Part shown: positions 1 through 9,177 of the stretch, piece by piece
Position numbering within the stretch: the stretch's first letter is position 1
Layout of the letters: each line of letters begins with the position of its first letter
NCBI GenBank assembly: GCA_016929655.1
Contig: JAFGIJ010000086.1
Coordinates: forward strand, 1 to 45,373
DNA from: Clostridia bacterium
GTDB lineage: Bacteria > Bacillota > Clostridia > DUPQ01
Reading direction: 5' to 3'
DNA length: 45,373 nt
Position numbers and translations under genes: made by a program
Notes under the pieces: generated by a model
The model's database searches: none
Seen by the model: the letters and a program-made list of their open reading frames with translations, nothing else
What the model was told of the DNA's origin: nothing

Positions 1-597
1 AAGGCAGACAAGATTCTGGTCAGCATCGGCAGAAAGCCCATGACCAAAGGAATCGGAATCGAAAATATCGGTGTGGCAATGACTGAACGCGGAGCAATTA
101 TAACAGATGATATGGGAAGGACCAATGTAGCGGAAGTTTATGCGGCAGGTGATGTAAACGGGAAATCCATGCTCGCCCACACTGCATACCGTGAAGCCGA
201 GGTATGTATAAACAACATACTTGGCAAGAAAGACAGAATGCGTTATAACGGAGTACCTTCAGTCATATATACAAATCCTGAAGTGGCAAGTGTCGGAGAA
301 ACTGAAGAAACCGCCAAAAGCAAGGGAATTGAATATGAATGTGCCAATATTTCAATGCGTTATTCAGGTAGATATATTGCAGAAAATGAAGGCGGAAACG
401 GAATATGCAAGGTTTTAATAGACAAGAAGAGAAGAAATGTAATAGGTGTGTCAGCCATTGGCAATCCTGTCAGTGAAATTATATACGGCGCATCATTCAT
501 GATAGAAACAGAAATGACGGTGGATGACATCAAGGAATTGGTATTCCCCCATCCGACAGTAAGTGAAGCCATAAGAGAAGCATTGTTTGCATTTTAG
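1..597 (+). CDS. Dihydrolipoamide dehydrogenase (E3), C-terminal part
   Basis: The reading frame is open from the first base, so the gene begins outside the window; about 198 C-terminal residues are present. Visible are the second FAD-contacting motif (VYAAGDVNG, with AHTA following) and the dimerisation domain ending in [11 protein letters not shown], whose His-Pro and Glu are the catalytic base pair of the lipoamide dehydrogenase family. The enzyme reoxidises dihydrolipoamide on an E2 subunit with NAD+. It ends 14 nt before the fused E1 gene, so it is probably the E3 of the same 2-oxoacid dehydrogenase complex. The redox disulfide lies upstream of the window and could not be checked. Confidence 0.9.
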   Translation, partial: KADKILVSIGRKPMTKGIGIENIGVAMTERGAIITDDMGRTNVAEVYAAGDVNGKSMLAHTAYREAEVCINNILGKKDRMRYNGVPSVIYTNPEVASVGETEETAKSKGIEYECANISMRYSGRYIAENEGGNGICKVLIDKKRRNVIGVSAIGNPVSEIIYGASFMIETEMTVDDIKELVFPHPTVSEAIREALFAF

Positions 598-611
598 AAA
601 GGAGCATTAAA

Positions 612-3074
612 ATGCCAAGAGAATTATATGTAGATCCCAATGAGATAAGGAAAAGCGGAAAAATCAAATTCAAGGATATTCCGGTAAACCAGTATAACAA
701 AACAGTCGATGAGGAAAAGAAGAATTTTTCATCAGATGACTTCATGCGTATATACAGGGACATGTCCATCATAAGGGAATTTGAGGGCATGCTCAATGCC
801 ATAAAAACAACCGGCCAATACAATGGAACAGAGTACAACCATCCCGGACCTGCCCATCTTTCCATCGGACAGGAAGCTTCTTCGGTAGGACAGGCTTACC
901 TTCTTGACGCAAACGACTATATTTTCGGTTCACACAGAAGCCATGGGGAAATAATTGCCAAAGGTCTTTCTGCAATAGAAAAGCTGTCAGACAAAGAGCT
1001 TATGGATATTATGGAAACATACTTCGATGGTGCAATACTGAAGGTTGTACAGAACAAACAGGAAACCGTCAAGGAACTTGCAAAGGACTTTTTGATTTAT
1101 GGAACACTGGCAGAGATTTTTGCCCGTGAAACAGGATTCCACAGAGGCCTTGGAGGTTCAATGCATGCCTTCTTCACACCATTTGGAATCTATCCGAACA
1201 ATGCGATAGTCGGTGGTTCGGCGGACATAGCAACAGGTGCGGCCCTTTACAAAAAAGTCAATGGTAAAAGCGGTATAGTCATTGCCAATATAGGAGATGC
1301 TTCGCTTGGATGCGGTCCTGTCTGGGAGGGAATGTGTTTCTCATCCATGGATCAGTTCAGAACACTATGGGAAGGTGAATACAAAGGCGGCCTGCCGATT
1401 ATATTCAACTTCTTCAACAACCAGTATGGAATGGGTGGACAGACCATGGGAGAGACCATGGGCTATGAATTCCTGGCCCGTTTCGGAGCAGGTGTCAATC
1501 CTGAACAGATGCATTCTGAAAGAATTGACGGATATAATCCACTTGCAGTAATTGATGCAATAAAGCGTAAAAGGGAGATTCTTGAAAACAAGAAAGGCCC
1601 TGTTCTTCTGGATACAATAACATATAGAATATCCGGTCATTCACCATCAGATGCATCATCATACAGAAGCAAGGAAGAAATCGATGCATGGATGGAACAG
1701 GATTCACTTCTTACATATAGAAAGGCATTGGTTGATGCAAAGGTAGCCGGAGATGATTCATTTGAAGAGACCCTTGAACAAACAAGGCAACTGATTGAAA
1801 AAGTTTTCAAATTGGCAATAGATGACAAAGTTTCTCCTAGAATGGACATCATTGGTAATCCGGATGTCATAGGAAATATGATGTTCTCAAATGAAAGAAT
1901 AGAAAAACTGGATGACCGTGAACCCGAAGTAAATATGCCTTATGAAGAGAACCCGCGGGTACAGCAGATCGCCAGGAAGGAAAGATATGCATATCAGGAC
2001 GGTAAACTTGTTTCAAAGAACAAGGTTTTCCAGCTGAGGGATGCAATATTTGAGGCGGTTGCACACAGATTCTATACAGATCCTACCCTGGTTGCCTACG
2101 GTGAAGAAAATCGTGACTGGGGCGGAGCTTTTGCAGTATACAGAGGACTTACAGAAGCCCTTCCATACAACAGACTGTTCAATTCATCTATAAGTGAAGC
2201 CGCTATAGTCGGTACTGCAGTCGGTTATGGAATGTGCGGTGGCAGAGCACTGGTTGAACTCATGTACTGTGACTTCCTCGGAAGAGCCGGTGACGAAGTT
2301 TTCAACCAGCTTCCGAAGTGGCAGGCAATGAGCGCAGGTGTCCTTAAGATGCCGGTCGTTCTCAGGGTTTCAGTTGGATCCAAGTATGGCGCACAGCATT
2401 CCCAGGACTGGACCAGTCTTGTTGCACATATACCGGGGCTGAAGGTTGTATTCCCCGTAACACCATATGATGCAAAGGGTCTCATGAACACAGCCCTTGC
2501 AGGAACCGACCCTGTCATATTCTTTGAAAGCCAGAGACTATACGATAAAGGTGAGGAATTTGTTGAGACGGGCGTCCCTGAAGGATATTATGAAATTCCC
2601 ATGGGCGAGCCGGACATAAAGAGGGTAGGAAAAGATGTTACCATCCTTACAATAGGAGCAACCCTTTACAGGGCACTTGAGGCAGCAGATGAGCTGAAGG
2701 AAAAATATGGGATGTCTGCAGAAGTCATAGATGCAAGAAGCATAGTGCCGTTCAATTATGAAAAAGTAATAGAATCCGTCAGGAAGACAGGAAGAATAGT
2801 TCTTTCCAGTGATGCATGTGAAAGAGGTTCGCAGCTTAAGGATATGGCACAGAACATAAGCGAACTGGCTTTTGATTACCTTGATGCACCTCCTGTTGTA
2901 GTAGGGGCAAGGAATTGGATAACACCTGCTTCTGAGTATGAACAATTTTTCTTTCCTCAGCCAGGCTGGATAATCGATGCTATCCATCAGAAGATAGTGC
3001 CGCTTGAGGGTCATGTGGCAAAACAGAATTATACGGAAACGGAAATGTACAGGCTCAACAAATATGGGGTATAG
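612..3074 (+). CDS. Fused alpha/beta 2-oxoacid dehydrogenase E1 (thiamine diphosphate)
   Basis: An 820-residue protein that joins both E1 subunits. The N-terminal half (about residues 40-430) is E1-alpha-like: HRSHGE, GGSMH, and the thiamine-diphosphate motif beginning GDASLG and closing with NNQYG. The C-terminal half (about 475-800) is E1-beta-like: [18 protein letters not shown], a pyrimidine-domain core and a transketolase C-terminal domain. It decarboxylates a 2-oxoacid and passes the acyl group to lipoyl-E2. GGAG precedes the ATG. Substrate is not readable; pyruvate, acetoin or a branched 2-oxoacid are all possible. No E2 gene lies in the window, so it must be upstream or elsewhere. The neighbouring DeoR and sorbitol-phosphate-dehydrogenase-like genes hint at a role in sugar or polyol breakdown. 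Confidence 0.88.
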   Translation: MPRELYVDPNEIRKSGKIKFKDIPVNQYNKTVDEEKKNFSSDDFMRIYRDMSIIREFEGMLNAIKTTGQYNGTEYNHPGPAHLSIGQEASSVGQAYLLDANDYIFGSHRSHGEIIAKGLSAIEKLSDKELMDIMETYFDGAILKVVQNKQETVKELAKDFLIYGTLAEIFARETGFHRGLGGSMHAFFTPFGIYPNNAIVGGSADIATGAALYKKVNGKSGIVIANIGDASLGCGPVWEGMCFSSMDQFRTLWEGEYKGGLPIIFNFFNNQYGMGGQTMGETMGYEFLARFGAGVNPEQMHSERIDGYNPLAVIDAIKRKREILENKKGPVLLDTITYRISGHSPSDASSYRSKEEIDAWMEQDSLLTYRKALVDAKVAGDDSFEETLEQTRQLIEKVFKLAIDDKVSPRMDIIGNPDVIGNMMFSNERIEKLDDREPEVNMPYEENPRVQQIARKERYAYQDGKLVSKNKVFQLRDAIFEAVAHRFYTDPTLVAYGEENRDWGGAFAVYRGLTEALPYNRLFNSSISEAAIVGTAVGYGMCGGRALVELMYCDFLGRAGDEVFNQLPKWQAMSAGVLKMPVVLRVSVGSKYGAQHSQDWTSLVAHIPGLKVVFPVTPYDAKGLMNTALAGTDPVIFFESQRLYDKGEEFVETGVPEGYYEIPMGEPDIKRVGKDVTILTIGATLYRALEAADELKEKYGMSAEVIDARSIVPFNYEKVIESVRKTGRIVLSSDACERGSQLKDMAQNISELAFDYLDAPPVVVGARNWITPASEYEQFFFPQPGWIIDAIHQKIVPLEGHVAKQNYTETEMYRLNKYGV

Positions 3075-3076
3075 CC

Positions 3077-3835
3077 ATGAACAACAGGCAGCAGCAAATA
3101 AAAAAGATGCTGGAAGCCGCCGGTGAAGTTCACCTTCAAGAATTGAAGAAGGTCTTTCCTGATATGTCAGAAATGACATTGAGGAGGGACCTTAGCCTTC
3201 TTGAAAACGAGGGTTATGCAATAAGAACCCACGGTGGGGCTGTCAGTACTAACAAGGTTGACATTAATGATGGTCAGGAAAATGAGTACTCCAAACGTGC
3301 AAAAGAAGGTGTTGTTGCAAAAACGAGCATAGCTGCAAAAGCCGTGGGGTTCATAGAAAAAGGGCGTTCTATATATCTTGATGCTGGAAGTACGGTAATG
3401 AATCTGGCTAAGCTGATAGAAGGTGATGGATGTACATTTGTTACCAGCGCCATAAACACTGCACTCAAACTTTCAGGAACTGCACATTCGGTAATACAGC
3501 TGGGCGGAGCGGTAAATAAGAACACACTATCATGCTCAGGACCTGATGCAATGTTGATGATGGATACACTGAACATTGATGTTGCAGTCATGTCAGCTTC
3601 AGGATTTTCATTGGACAGAGGATTTACTGTTTCAAACAGGTATGAATGTCAGCTTAAGCAAAAGGTACTGAAAAAGGCAAAGAAAGTCGTAATGCTTATG
3701 GATTCAAGTAAAATAGACAAGGATCTGACATTTACATTTGCATACCTTGAAGATATTAACCATTGGGTCTGTGACGGTGCACTGGATAAAGACATAATTG
3801 CAAAATGCAGGGAATTTGGAGTAGAGTTGATTTAG
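3077..3835 (+). CDS. DeoR/GlpR-family transcriptional regulator
   Basis: 252 residues, usual size for the family. An N-terminal winged helix (residues 1-57) shows the DeoR signature MTLRRDLSLLENEG followed by THGGAV. The remainder is a DeoRC sugar-phosphate-sensing domain with SIYLDAGSTV and a late MLMDSSKI stretch. It starts 2 nt after the E1 stop, with a weak ribosome site, so it is probably translationally coupled. Family members repress sugar-catabolic operons until a phosphorylated sugar binds; here the likely target is this same operon (inference from position). Confidence 0.9.
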   Translation: MNNRQQQIKKMLEAAGEVHLQELKKVFPDMSEMTLRRDLSLLENEGYAIRTHGGAVSTNKVDINDGQENEYSKRAKEGVVAKTSIAAKAVGFIEKGRSIYLDAGSTVMNLAKLIEGDGCTFVTSAINTALKLSGTAHSVIQLGGAVNKNTLSCSGPDAMLMMDTLNIDVAVMSASGFSLDRGFTVSNRYECQLKQKVLKKAKKVVMLMDSSKIDKDLTFTFAYLEDINHWVCDGALDKDIIAKCREFGVELI

Positions 3836-3845
3836 GAGGATTTTT

Positions 3846-4625
3846 ATGAGTTGTAAAAGACTTGAAGGAAAAGTGGCGGTTATAACCGGAGCTGCCCAGG
3901 GACTTGGTGAAGCACTTGCTCAAAGGCTTGACAAAGAAGGATGCAAGGTTGTAATCGGGGATATCAACATAGAAAGCGCAATAGAAGTTGCCAAAAAGCT
4001 TACTGATGCAACAGCAGTAAAAGTGGATGTTACTTCTGAAGAAGATGTTGAAGCATTGTTCAATGTTGCCATAGATAAATACGGAAAGGTAGATATTGCT
4101 GTAAGTAATGCTGCTGTTTTGATATCCGGTCCGACAACTGAATTTGATGTCAAGAAGTGGCAGTTTGTAATGAATGTCAATCTGCTTGGTTATTTCATTT
4201 TTGCCAAATCTGCCGCCAAGAGAATGCTATTGAATAAAAAAGGTTCAATTATTCAGATTAACAGTAAATCAGGCAAGAAAGGTTCAAATAAAAATTCAGC
4301 TTATTCAGCATCCAAGTTTGGTGGAATAGGCCTCACACAAAGCCTTGCACTGGAATTTGCTGAAGACAATATAAGGGTCAATGCAATTTGCCCTGGTAAT
4401 CTTTTGAATTCACCTCTATGGGTAAACAGCCTATTCAAGCAGTATGCCGAAAACCAGGGAATCACGGAAGAAGAAGTCCGGCAGAAGTACCTGAATCAGG
4501 TTCCGATGAAGCGTCCGTGCGAATATGAAGATGTCGCCAATATGATGGTTTTCCTTGCATCAGAGGAAAGTTCATATATCACAGGCCAGGCCCTCAATGT
4601 AACAGGGGGACAACAGATGCAGTGA
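3846..4625 (+). CDS. Short-chain dehydrogenase, sorbitol-6-phosphate 2-dehydrogenase-like
   Basis: 259-residue classical SDR. The Rossmann motif TGAAQGLGEA is at about 15-24, the NAD-site Asp is in the DINIE stretch (NAD preference), the NAAV motif follows, and the catalytic Ser/Tyr/Lys are in INSKSGK and YSASK. The segment INSKSGKKGS..YSASKFGG plus GNLLNSP and the ending TGQALNVTGGQ closely recall the SrlD (sorbitol-6-phosphate dehydrogenase) family, as remembered rather than aligned. An AGGAGG site precedes the ATG. It is the last gene of the operon. The exact polyol-phosphate substrate is an inference. Confidence 0.8.
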   Translation: MSCKRLEGKVAVITGAAQGLGEALAQRLDKEGCKVVIGDINIESAIEVAKKLTDATAVKVDVTSEEDVEALFNVAIDKYGKVDIAVSNAAVLISGPTTEFDVKKWQFVMNVNLLGYFIFAKSAAKRMLLNKKGSIIQINSKSGKKGSNKNSAYSASKFGGIGLTQSLALEFAEDNIRVNAICPGNLLNSPLWVNSLFKQYAENQGITEEEVRQKYLNQVPMKRPCEYEDVANMMVFLASEESSYITGQALNVTGGQQMQ

Positions 4626-4716
4626 CTTCCTCTTAGTTATTTAACGGGAAGTCACTAATATAGACATAACTATGCAAGCCACCAATCGGAATTACATCCA
4701 TTGGTGGCATTTCTTT
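4621..4716 (+). terminator. Double hairpin terminator after the SDR gene
   Basis: Two hairpins follow each other. The first has 10-bp arms AGTGACTTCC (4621-4630) and GGAAGTCACT (4647-4656), overlaps the SDR stop codon and has no T-run. The second has 9-bp arms GCCACCAAT (4678-4686) and ATTGGTGGC (4700-4708), followed by ATTTCTTT, and is the more convincing intrinsic terminator. It lies between convergent genes. Confidence 0.75.
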
Positions 4717-4741
4717 ATAAAAAGTTGCAAGTCTCTTAGAG

Positions 4742-5620
4742 TCATAATTTTATTTCAAGGGAGAGGTCATCTGAATTACCATAATGATATTCATGAACAG
4801 TTATATGTTCAGCATCATTAGATTTGTCTGGTAATGTCAAATCACCTGAATATCCATCAATGTATGGAAGCCTATGAGTGGATATAGTCAATTTATTTTC
4901 TGAAATTTCCAAAATTCTGTATGAATTGGTTCCAAGTACTGTACTTGCAGTTTCAATTTGATAAGTGTCTCCCATTGGAACAATACTGTTAATATGCTGG
5001 TGACCACAAAAATAGGCCTGAACTTCATTATCCTTGTTTCCCAGGAGGAGCTTTAAAGATTCAATGACATTACCAATTCTTTCATAGCCCCACCAGGAAC
5101 AAAAACCACCGGTTCTTGTGTGCTCCAGAGGGTAGTGACCTATGACGATTTTTTTGCCGGGTTTTTTAAGCTCAGCTTCCAGCCAGGCCAGCTGTCTGTC
5201 AGGATCGTCGTTTCTTATTGCGAATCCAATGAATTGTATTCCCTTGAGTACTTTTGAGCAGCGAACTCCGGTTTCTCCGAATGATCTATAATAAAGAGTA
5301 TTTTCAAGTTCCGTATACTCATATTCCTCGAGGTCAGGATATCTTTCCTCCATTCCTTTTACCGGGCACAGGTCATGGTTCCCGGGAACAACAATATATG
5401 GTTTTCCGAGGGAATCCATCATAATTTTCACATACTCTATTTCATTTATATGTGTCGTACCCTTGACAGTTAGGTCGCCGCATATGGCAACAAGGTCATA
5501 TCCCTGCGATTCTGAACGAAGCCACTGCCAAAATCCATCCACTGCCTCTGATGAAGCGGGATAGTGCAGGTGTCTGGATTTGTCATCATAATGTGTGTCA
5601 GCAAGAAGCAAAACTTTCAT
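4742..5620 (-). CDS. Calcineurin-like metallophosphatase
   Basis: 292 residues with all blocks of the metallophosphatase fold in order: LLADTHYDD (Asp8, His10), CGDLT, PGNHDLC, GHYPLEH and a final CGHQH. These bind two metal ions and hydrolyse phosphoesters. There is no signal peptide or membrane segment, so it is probably cytosolic; the substrate cannot be told (cyclic nucleotide, nucleic acid or sugar phosphate are options). The start at 5620 puts the first Asp motif close to the N-terminus as usual. No Shine-Dalgarno precedes it, and an extended -10 sits 7 nt upstream. It stands alone, divergent from sigI. Confidence 0.88.
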   Translation of the reverse strand: MKVLLLADTHYDDKSRHLHYPASSEAVDGFWQWLRSESQGYDLVAICGDLTVKGTTHINEIEYVKIMMDSLGKPYIVVPGNHDLCPVKGMEERYPDLEEYEYTELENTLYYRSFGETGVRCSKVLKGIQFIGFAIRNDDPDRQLAWLEAELKKPGKKIVIGHYPLEHTRTGGFCSWWGYERIGNVIESLKLLLGNKDNEVQAYFCGHQHINSIVPMGDTYQIETASTVLGTNSYRILEISENKLTISTHRLPYIDGYSGDLTLPDKSNDAEHITVHEYHYGNSDDLSLEIKL

Positions 5621-5627
5621 ATAATGG

Positions 5628-5636
5628 ATTATATCA
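5628..5636 (-). promoter_or_regulatory. Extended -10 element of the metallophosphatase gene
   Basis: On the minus strand TGATATAAT occupies 5636-5628, a consensus extended -10. Seven nucleotides separate it from the ATG at 5620, so transcription should begin at or one base before the start codon. No clear -35 and no ribosome site are visible. Confidence 0.55.
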
Positions 5637-5673
5637 GCAATATGATAAAATTTAGTCAGTAAAATAAATTCTA

Positions 5674-5702
5674 ACCCCTGAAAACAGAAGCCATGCTACG
5701 AA
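5674..5702 (+). promoter_or_regulatory. Candidate SigI-dependent promoter of sigI-rsgI
   Basis: ACCCC (5674-5678) is followed closely by an A-tract (AAAA, 5681-5684) and, 20 nt after the C-run, by CGAA (5699-5702). A C-rich/A-tract -35 with a CGAA-like -10 is how clostridial and Bacillus SigI promoters are described; the operon would then be autoregulated. The exact spacing was not compared with mapped promoters. Confidence 0.5.
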
Positions 5703-5748
5703 TATTATATTGAAAGGCATTCCTAAGTGGAACAGCCGGGAGAACCTG

Positions 5749-6384
5749 ATGAAGTATGAAAGCCTTGAACAACGTGTTATTGCAGCAAAAAGAGATGAGA
5801 ACGAGTTGGAAGAAATGATAAGGGAGTATTTACCCTATATCAGAAGCAAAACAACTGAGGTTATACCCTCTGCAAAATTTGATCAATTCAGTTCGACCGC
5901 AATGGAGGCATTCGCAGAGGCAATAAATGCATTCGATGAAGAAAAGGGATCATTTCTGGTATTTGCTTCATTGGTTATCAAAAGAAGAATAAAGGATCAA
6001 ATTCGCAGGGAATTTAAACCAAGTGAAGTCCCGACGGAAGAAATTGAAGAGGTTACAACAATCGGTGAAGACAGTGAAAGAGCAATAGAGATAGAGATGT
6101 TCCGGTCTGAACTTCGGGATTATGGGATAAAGTTAGTTGATTTACCGGGAGCCAGCCCGAAACATAAAGGCAGCAAGGAAAAGGCGGACAATGCAGCAGG
6201 AGTGATATTCAGAAGTCCGGAAATGATGAGCATCTTGGTTTCCACAGGAAAATTGCCGGTAACAAGATTAAGCAAAGAGTCAAAGGTGCCGGTGAAGTTA
6301 ATTGAAAAAAAGCGGAAATACATAATTGCACGGGCATTGCTGCACCAGGACAAATATGGTTATCTGAAAGAATATATAAGGTAG
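5749..6384 (+). CDS. sigI: RNA polymerase sigma factor SigI
   Basis: A 211-residue protein read from ATG 5749, which has GGGAG 7-8 nt upstream; an in-frame TTG at 5710 lacks such a site. The N-terminal part carries a sigma region 2 (EYLPYIRSKTTEV to LVIKRRIKDQIRREFKP) and the C-terminal part a SigI-specific helical domain ending in LIEKKRKYIIARALL. It lacks the usual sigma-70 region 4 helix-turn-helix, as is typical of SigI. It directs RNA polymerase to a small regulon, heat-related in Bacillus and polysaccharide-related in cellulolytic clostridia. rsgI follows 9 nt later, which strongly supports the assignment. Confidence 0.9.
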   Translation: MKYESLEQRVIAAKRDENELEEMIREYLPYIRSKTTEVIPSAKFDQFSSTAMEAFAEAINAFDEEKGSFLVFASLVIKRRIKDQIRREFKPSEVPTEEIEEVTTIGEDSERAIEIEMFRSELRDYGIKLVDLPGASPKHKGSKEKADNAAGVIFRSPEMMSILVSTGKLPVTRLSKESKVPVKLIEKKRKYIIARALLHQDKYGYLKEYIR

Positions 6385-6393
6385 GTGGCGTAA

Positions 6394-7752
6394 ATGAAAG
6401 GTATTTTAATAGAAAAGAATGGAAGAAACTCAGTAGTAATGGCAAATGATGGCAAATTCATGAGAATAAATGGTCGTAGAAACTGGAAACAGGGTGATGA
6501 AGTTAATTTCGCATCACCTGTAGCCAAAGTTGCAAAGGTGGCATCTTTTGCAGTAATGTTGGTCCTTGTCATGGCCCTTAGTCTTTTCGGTGTATATGCA
6601 GTAAATTCATACACTGTTAATCTTGATGTCAATCCATCAATTGAAATTAAAGTCAATGCATTCAATAATGTAACTTCAATAATTGCATTGAATGACGATG
6701 CAGAAGAAATTGTTGTTGATCTTCAGAGTTTTGTAGGAACGAAGCTTGGACCGGCAGTCAATGGTGCCATTTTGGTATTGCTGGATGAGGGATTCCTTGA
6801 GGAAGACGGAACTGTTGTTCTTTCCATTGACAGTAAAAATAAAGTCAAGACAGTTGTTAAGGAAGTTTCAGAGGCTGTACTAGATGCTGATGTCGAAGAC
6901 GATGAGTCTGACACTGATGAAGATAGTGTAAAAGATAATTCTATGAAGATTTATGTTGGTCGGATAACAGAGGATATAGCACTTGCAGCAGAAGAGCTGG
7001 AGGTTCCTGTGGGAAGAATTGTACTGGCACAAAAAGCAATGGAAGAAGGGTCAACAATTGAATATGGAGATGTTTCTGTTCTAAGTATTCAGGAAATTCA
7101 AAGTATAAGAAACATTTCAAAGACAATTAACAAGATGAATTCTATCGTTGAAGGTATTTCCGAAGAGTCCGCTGGAAATGGCAATCTCAATCAGTATGAA
7201 GCAATAAGCCGCAAACTGGTTAAAGAAGCTACAGGGATGGAAGAGGAAATAGCAGCTCTTGAAGAAGAAATGGCAGGTGGAGATTCAAGCCCTGAAACCA
7301 TAGAAAGATATCGTGTTCTGCAGATGCAGTTTGCTTTAATTCTTGGTAAGCTTGATGAGCTGGGAGTTCAGGCTGATGAAGAAACTGAAGAAATTATAAA
7401 TGGTATGGCTCAGATGAAGGGTGCAGATAAAGAGGAAAAAGAAAGAATCCGCGAGGAAGTGAAAATTGCCAAAGAAGCGGAACAGGATGCAAAGCAGGAA
7501 GAAGTCCGAAACCGCATAGAGACAAAGATGGAAGAGATTGCTGATAAAGTTGCAATGCTTAAGAGTGCAAAAGGCAAGTCTGATGAGGTAATCGGAACAG
7601 GAGAAGGTCAGCCGGAAAGTCCCGGAGTAGGTAATGCAGGTTCAGAAAGCACTACAGGTTCAGAAGGTAATTCTGGATCAGAAGATAATAACAACAAAGG
7701 TCAGGGTTCTGATAGTAATAGTGGAAATTCACAAGGCAATGGAAAAAATTAG
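6394..7752 (+). CDS. rsgI: Anti-sigma-I factor RsgI
   Basis: 452 residues. The cytosolic N-terminal RsgI domain (about 1-45) would hold SigI; a single membrane helix spans about 50-70. Just outside it, VNLDVNPSIEIKVN carries the conserved Asn80-Pro81 pair that in RsgI proteins is a self-cleavage site (family knowledge). The periplasm-facing domain extends to about 190. A long Glu/Lys-rich, probably coiled-coil segment (about 240-395) and a Gly/Ser/Asn-rich tail follow. No carbohydrate-binding or glycosidase module of the kind fused to cellulosomal RsgIs can be recognised, so the external signal is unknown. Confidence 0.9.
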   Translation: MKGILIEKNGRNSVVMANDGKFMRINGRRNWKQGDEVNFASPVAKVAKVASFAVMLVLVMALSLFGVYAVNSYTVNLDVNPSIEIKVNAFNNVTSIIALNDDAEEIVVDLQSFVGTKLGPAVNGAILVLLDEGFLEEDGTVVLSIDSKNKVKTVVKEVSEAVLDADVEDDESDTDEDSVKDNSMKIYVGRITEDIALAAEELEVPVGRIVLAQKAMEEGSTIEYGDVSVLSIQEIQSIRNISKTINKMNSIVEGISEESAGNGNLNQYEAISRKLVKEATGMEEEIAALEEEMAGGDSSPETIERYRVLQMQFALILGKLDELGVQADEETEEIINGMAQMKGADKEEKERIREEVKIAKEAEQDAKQEEVRNRIETKMEEIADKVAMLKSAKGKSDEVIGTGEGQPESPGVGNAGSESTTGSEGNSGSEDNNNKGQGSDSNSGNSQGNGKN

Positions 7753-7779
7753 TAAATAAATCCGCAAAATAGGACTTTG

Positions 7780-7807
7780 TGCTCCGGATACACCGGAGCA
7801 TTTTTTT
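7780..7807 (+). terminator. Intrinsic terminator after rsgI
   Basis: An 8-bp stem TGCTCCGG (7780-7787) / CCGGAGCA (7793-7800) with a 5-nt loop is followed directly by seven T. Confidence 0.92.
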
Positions 7808-7844
7808 GTTATAAAAAAATATGGTAAATTATGGAATAATATTA

Positions 7845-7873
7845 TTGACAAATAATGGAAACAAGAATACGAT
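7845..7873 (+). promoter_or_regulatory. SigA-type promoter of the SLH-protein operon
   Basis: A perfect -35 TTGACA (7845-7850) is separated by 17 bp from TACGAT (7868-7873), placing the transcript start about 25 nt before the GTG start codon. This separates the surface-protein pair from the SigI promoter. Confidence 0.65.
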
Positions 7874-7904
7874 TAATATACAATAATTACCAGGAGTGTG
7901 AGTT

Positions 7905-9176
7905 GTGTTAAAAAAGCTTATTCCTAATTTAGTGATATTCCTTGCCCTTATGAGCCTTATTTATCAAAGTCCTCAGGCAGCATCAATATACAATGATGTA
8001 CAGCAGGGTGACTGGTATTATGAGTATATAGAAAATCTATCGTCCATGGGCATAATCAATGGCTTCCCGGACGGCACATTCCGACCGGATGAACCTCTGC
8101 AAGGAGACCAGTTCATTAAGATGATAGTTACAGCCCTTGGATATAACCCGGTCAATGGAACAAATTACTGGGCTTCTTCGTATATAGATATAGCAAGGGA
8201 AATTGGCTTGCTTGAAAAAATAAATGAAAATAATTTAAAAAAACCCTTGCAAAGAGGCCAGATCGCCTGTATAATGTCGAAGGCTCTTGAGATAAGAGGC
8301 GAAGACCCGGCAATTGATGTGTGCGGACTTGTGGACTTATTCGGATATACTCCGGAAGAATATATCCAGGATGTTTTAAGGATACACAATGCGGGTATTA
8401 TAACAGGGTACATGGATGAAACATTCCGGTACGATACAAGTATCACTCGTGCAGAAGCCTGTACAGTGACGAATAAATTAGTTACCCCCATTACCAGACG
8501 GGAACACCAAATCACATCTCTTACCCCAGTTCCCGTCTGCTATTCTGTTAACAGGGATTCCCATGTGGAATTCTTAAATAAATATGAAGGCAATGTAAAT
8601 TGCCTTTTTAGTTTGCAAAAAATAAAATCAGGTGACATTGAACTTGAAATCGACTTCAATACTGACATAAATCAACAAGTGATGAATTCAATGCTTCTTA
8701 TGGCAGACAACATTTCATATCCAGTTATTGAAATGAAACCACTCATTGACAAAAACATAATAAGCATAGATCTTTTCAATGATAGCCGTCTTTCAAATAA
8801 CAGTGATTATGCTATGTTTTCACTTCATTACTATGATTCAATTACAGGATACCCGGAAAAAAACTGGGGATACGACACAATGTTCCTGAAACTGGATATC
8901 AGAAGGCTGAGTGACCTGGGGTTGGTTGATCCGGAAACAAAAAAACCTGATGTATATTATGAATATAAGGTCAGGGGACTGATGAGGTTACTTTTTGGGA
9001 TTGATAAAGGTGATACCTTCTCTGAATTCATTCTGGAGAGATATACGGAATTTTCAAAATACAGCCCCGGTGAAATACCTGAGAGTTCTATAACTCTAAT
9101 CTATGGTGATACAAGGCTGGTATTCACATCAGGAGTTGCCGGGAGGCAGCTGACATTTACATTTTCGGAGGATTGA
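7905..9176 (+). CDS. Exported S-layer-homology (SLH) domain protein
   Basis: 423 residues from a GTG start with AGGAG 8 nt upstream. A signal peptide (about 1-26, ending near PQAAS) precedes three SLH repeats: about 30-80 (with GIINGFPDGTFRPDEPL), a diverged one at about 85-130, and about 145-193 (with AGIITGYMDETFRYD and SITRAEA). SLH repeats anchor proteins to pyruvylated secondary wall polymers. The C-terminal 225 residues are not recognised and have no catalytic motif I can name. The next exported protein starts 1 nt after the stop, so the two probably work together at the cell surface. Confidence 0.85.
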   Translation: MLKKLIPNLVIFLALMSLIYQSPQAASIYNDVQQGDWYYEYIENLSSMGIINGFPDGTFRPDEPLQGDQFIKMIVTALGYNPVNGTNYWASSYIDIAREIGLLEKINENNLKKPLQRGQIACIMSKALEIRGEDPAIDVCGLVDLFGYTPEEYIQDVLRIHNAGIITGYMDETFRYDTSITRAEACTVTNKLVTPITRREHQITSLTPVPVCYSVNRDSHVEFLNKYEGNVNCLFSLQKIKSGDIELEIDFNTDINQQVMNSMLLMADNISYPVIEMKPLIDKNIISIDLFNDSRLSNNSDYAMFSLHYYDSITGYPEKNWGYDTMFLKLDIRRLSDLGLVDPETKKPDVYYEYKVRGLMRLLFGIDKGDTFSEFILERYTEFSKYSPGEIPESSITLIYGDTRLVFTSGVAGRQLTFTFSED

Positions 9177-9177
9177 C

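Noticed and set aside
612-3074. E1 alpha-beta fusion as a sequencing error
   Set aside because: The frame is continuous through a plausible linker, without stop or slip sequence, and single-chain E1 proteins of this kind are known.
2538-3179. A 213-codon open frame on the minus strand across the end of E1 and the start of the DeoR gene
   Set aside because: It is antisense to two well-supported genes, has no ribosome site and reads as Cys/His/Tyr-rich unstructured protein.
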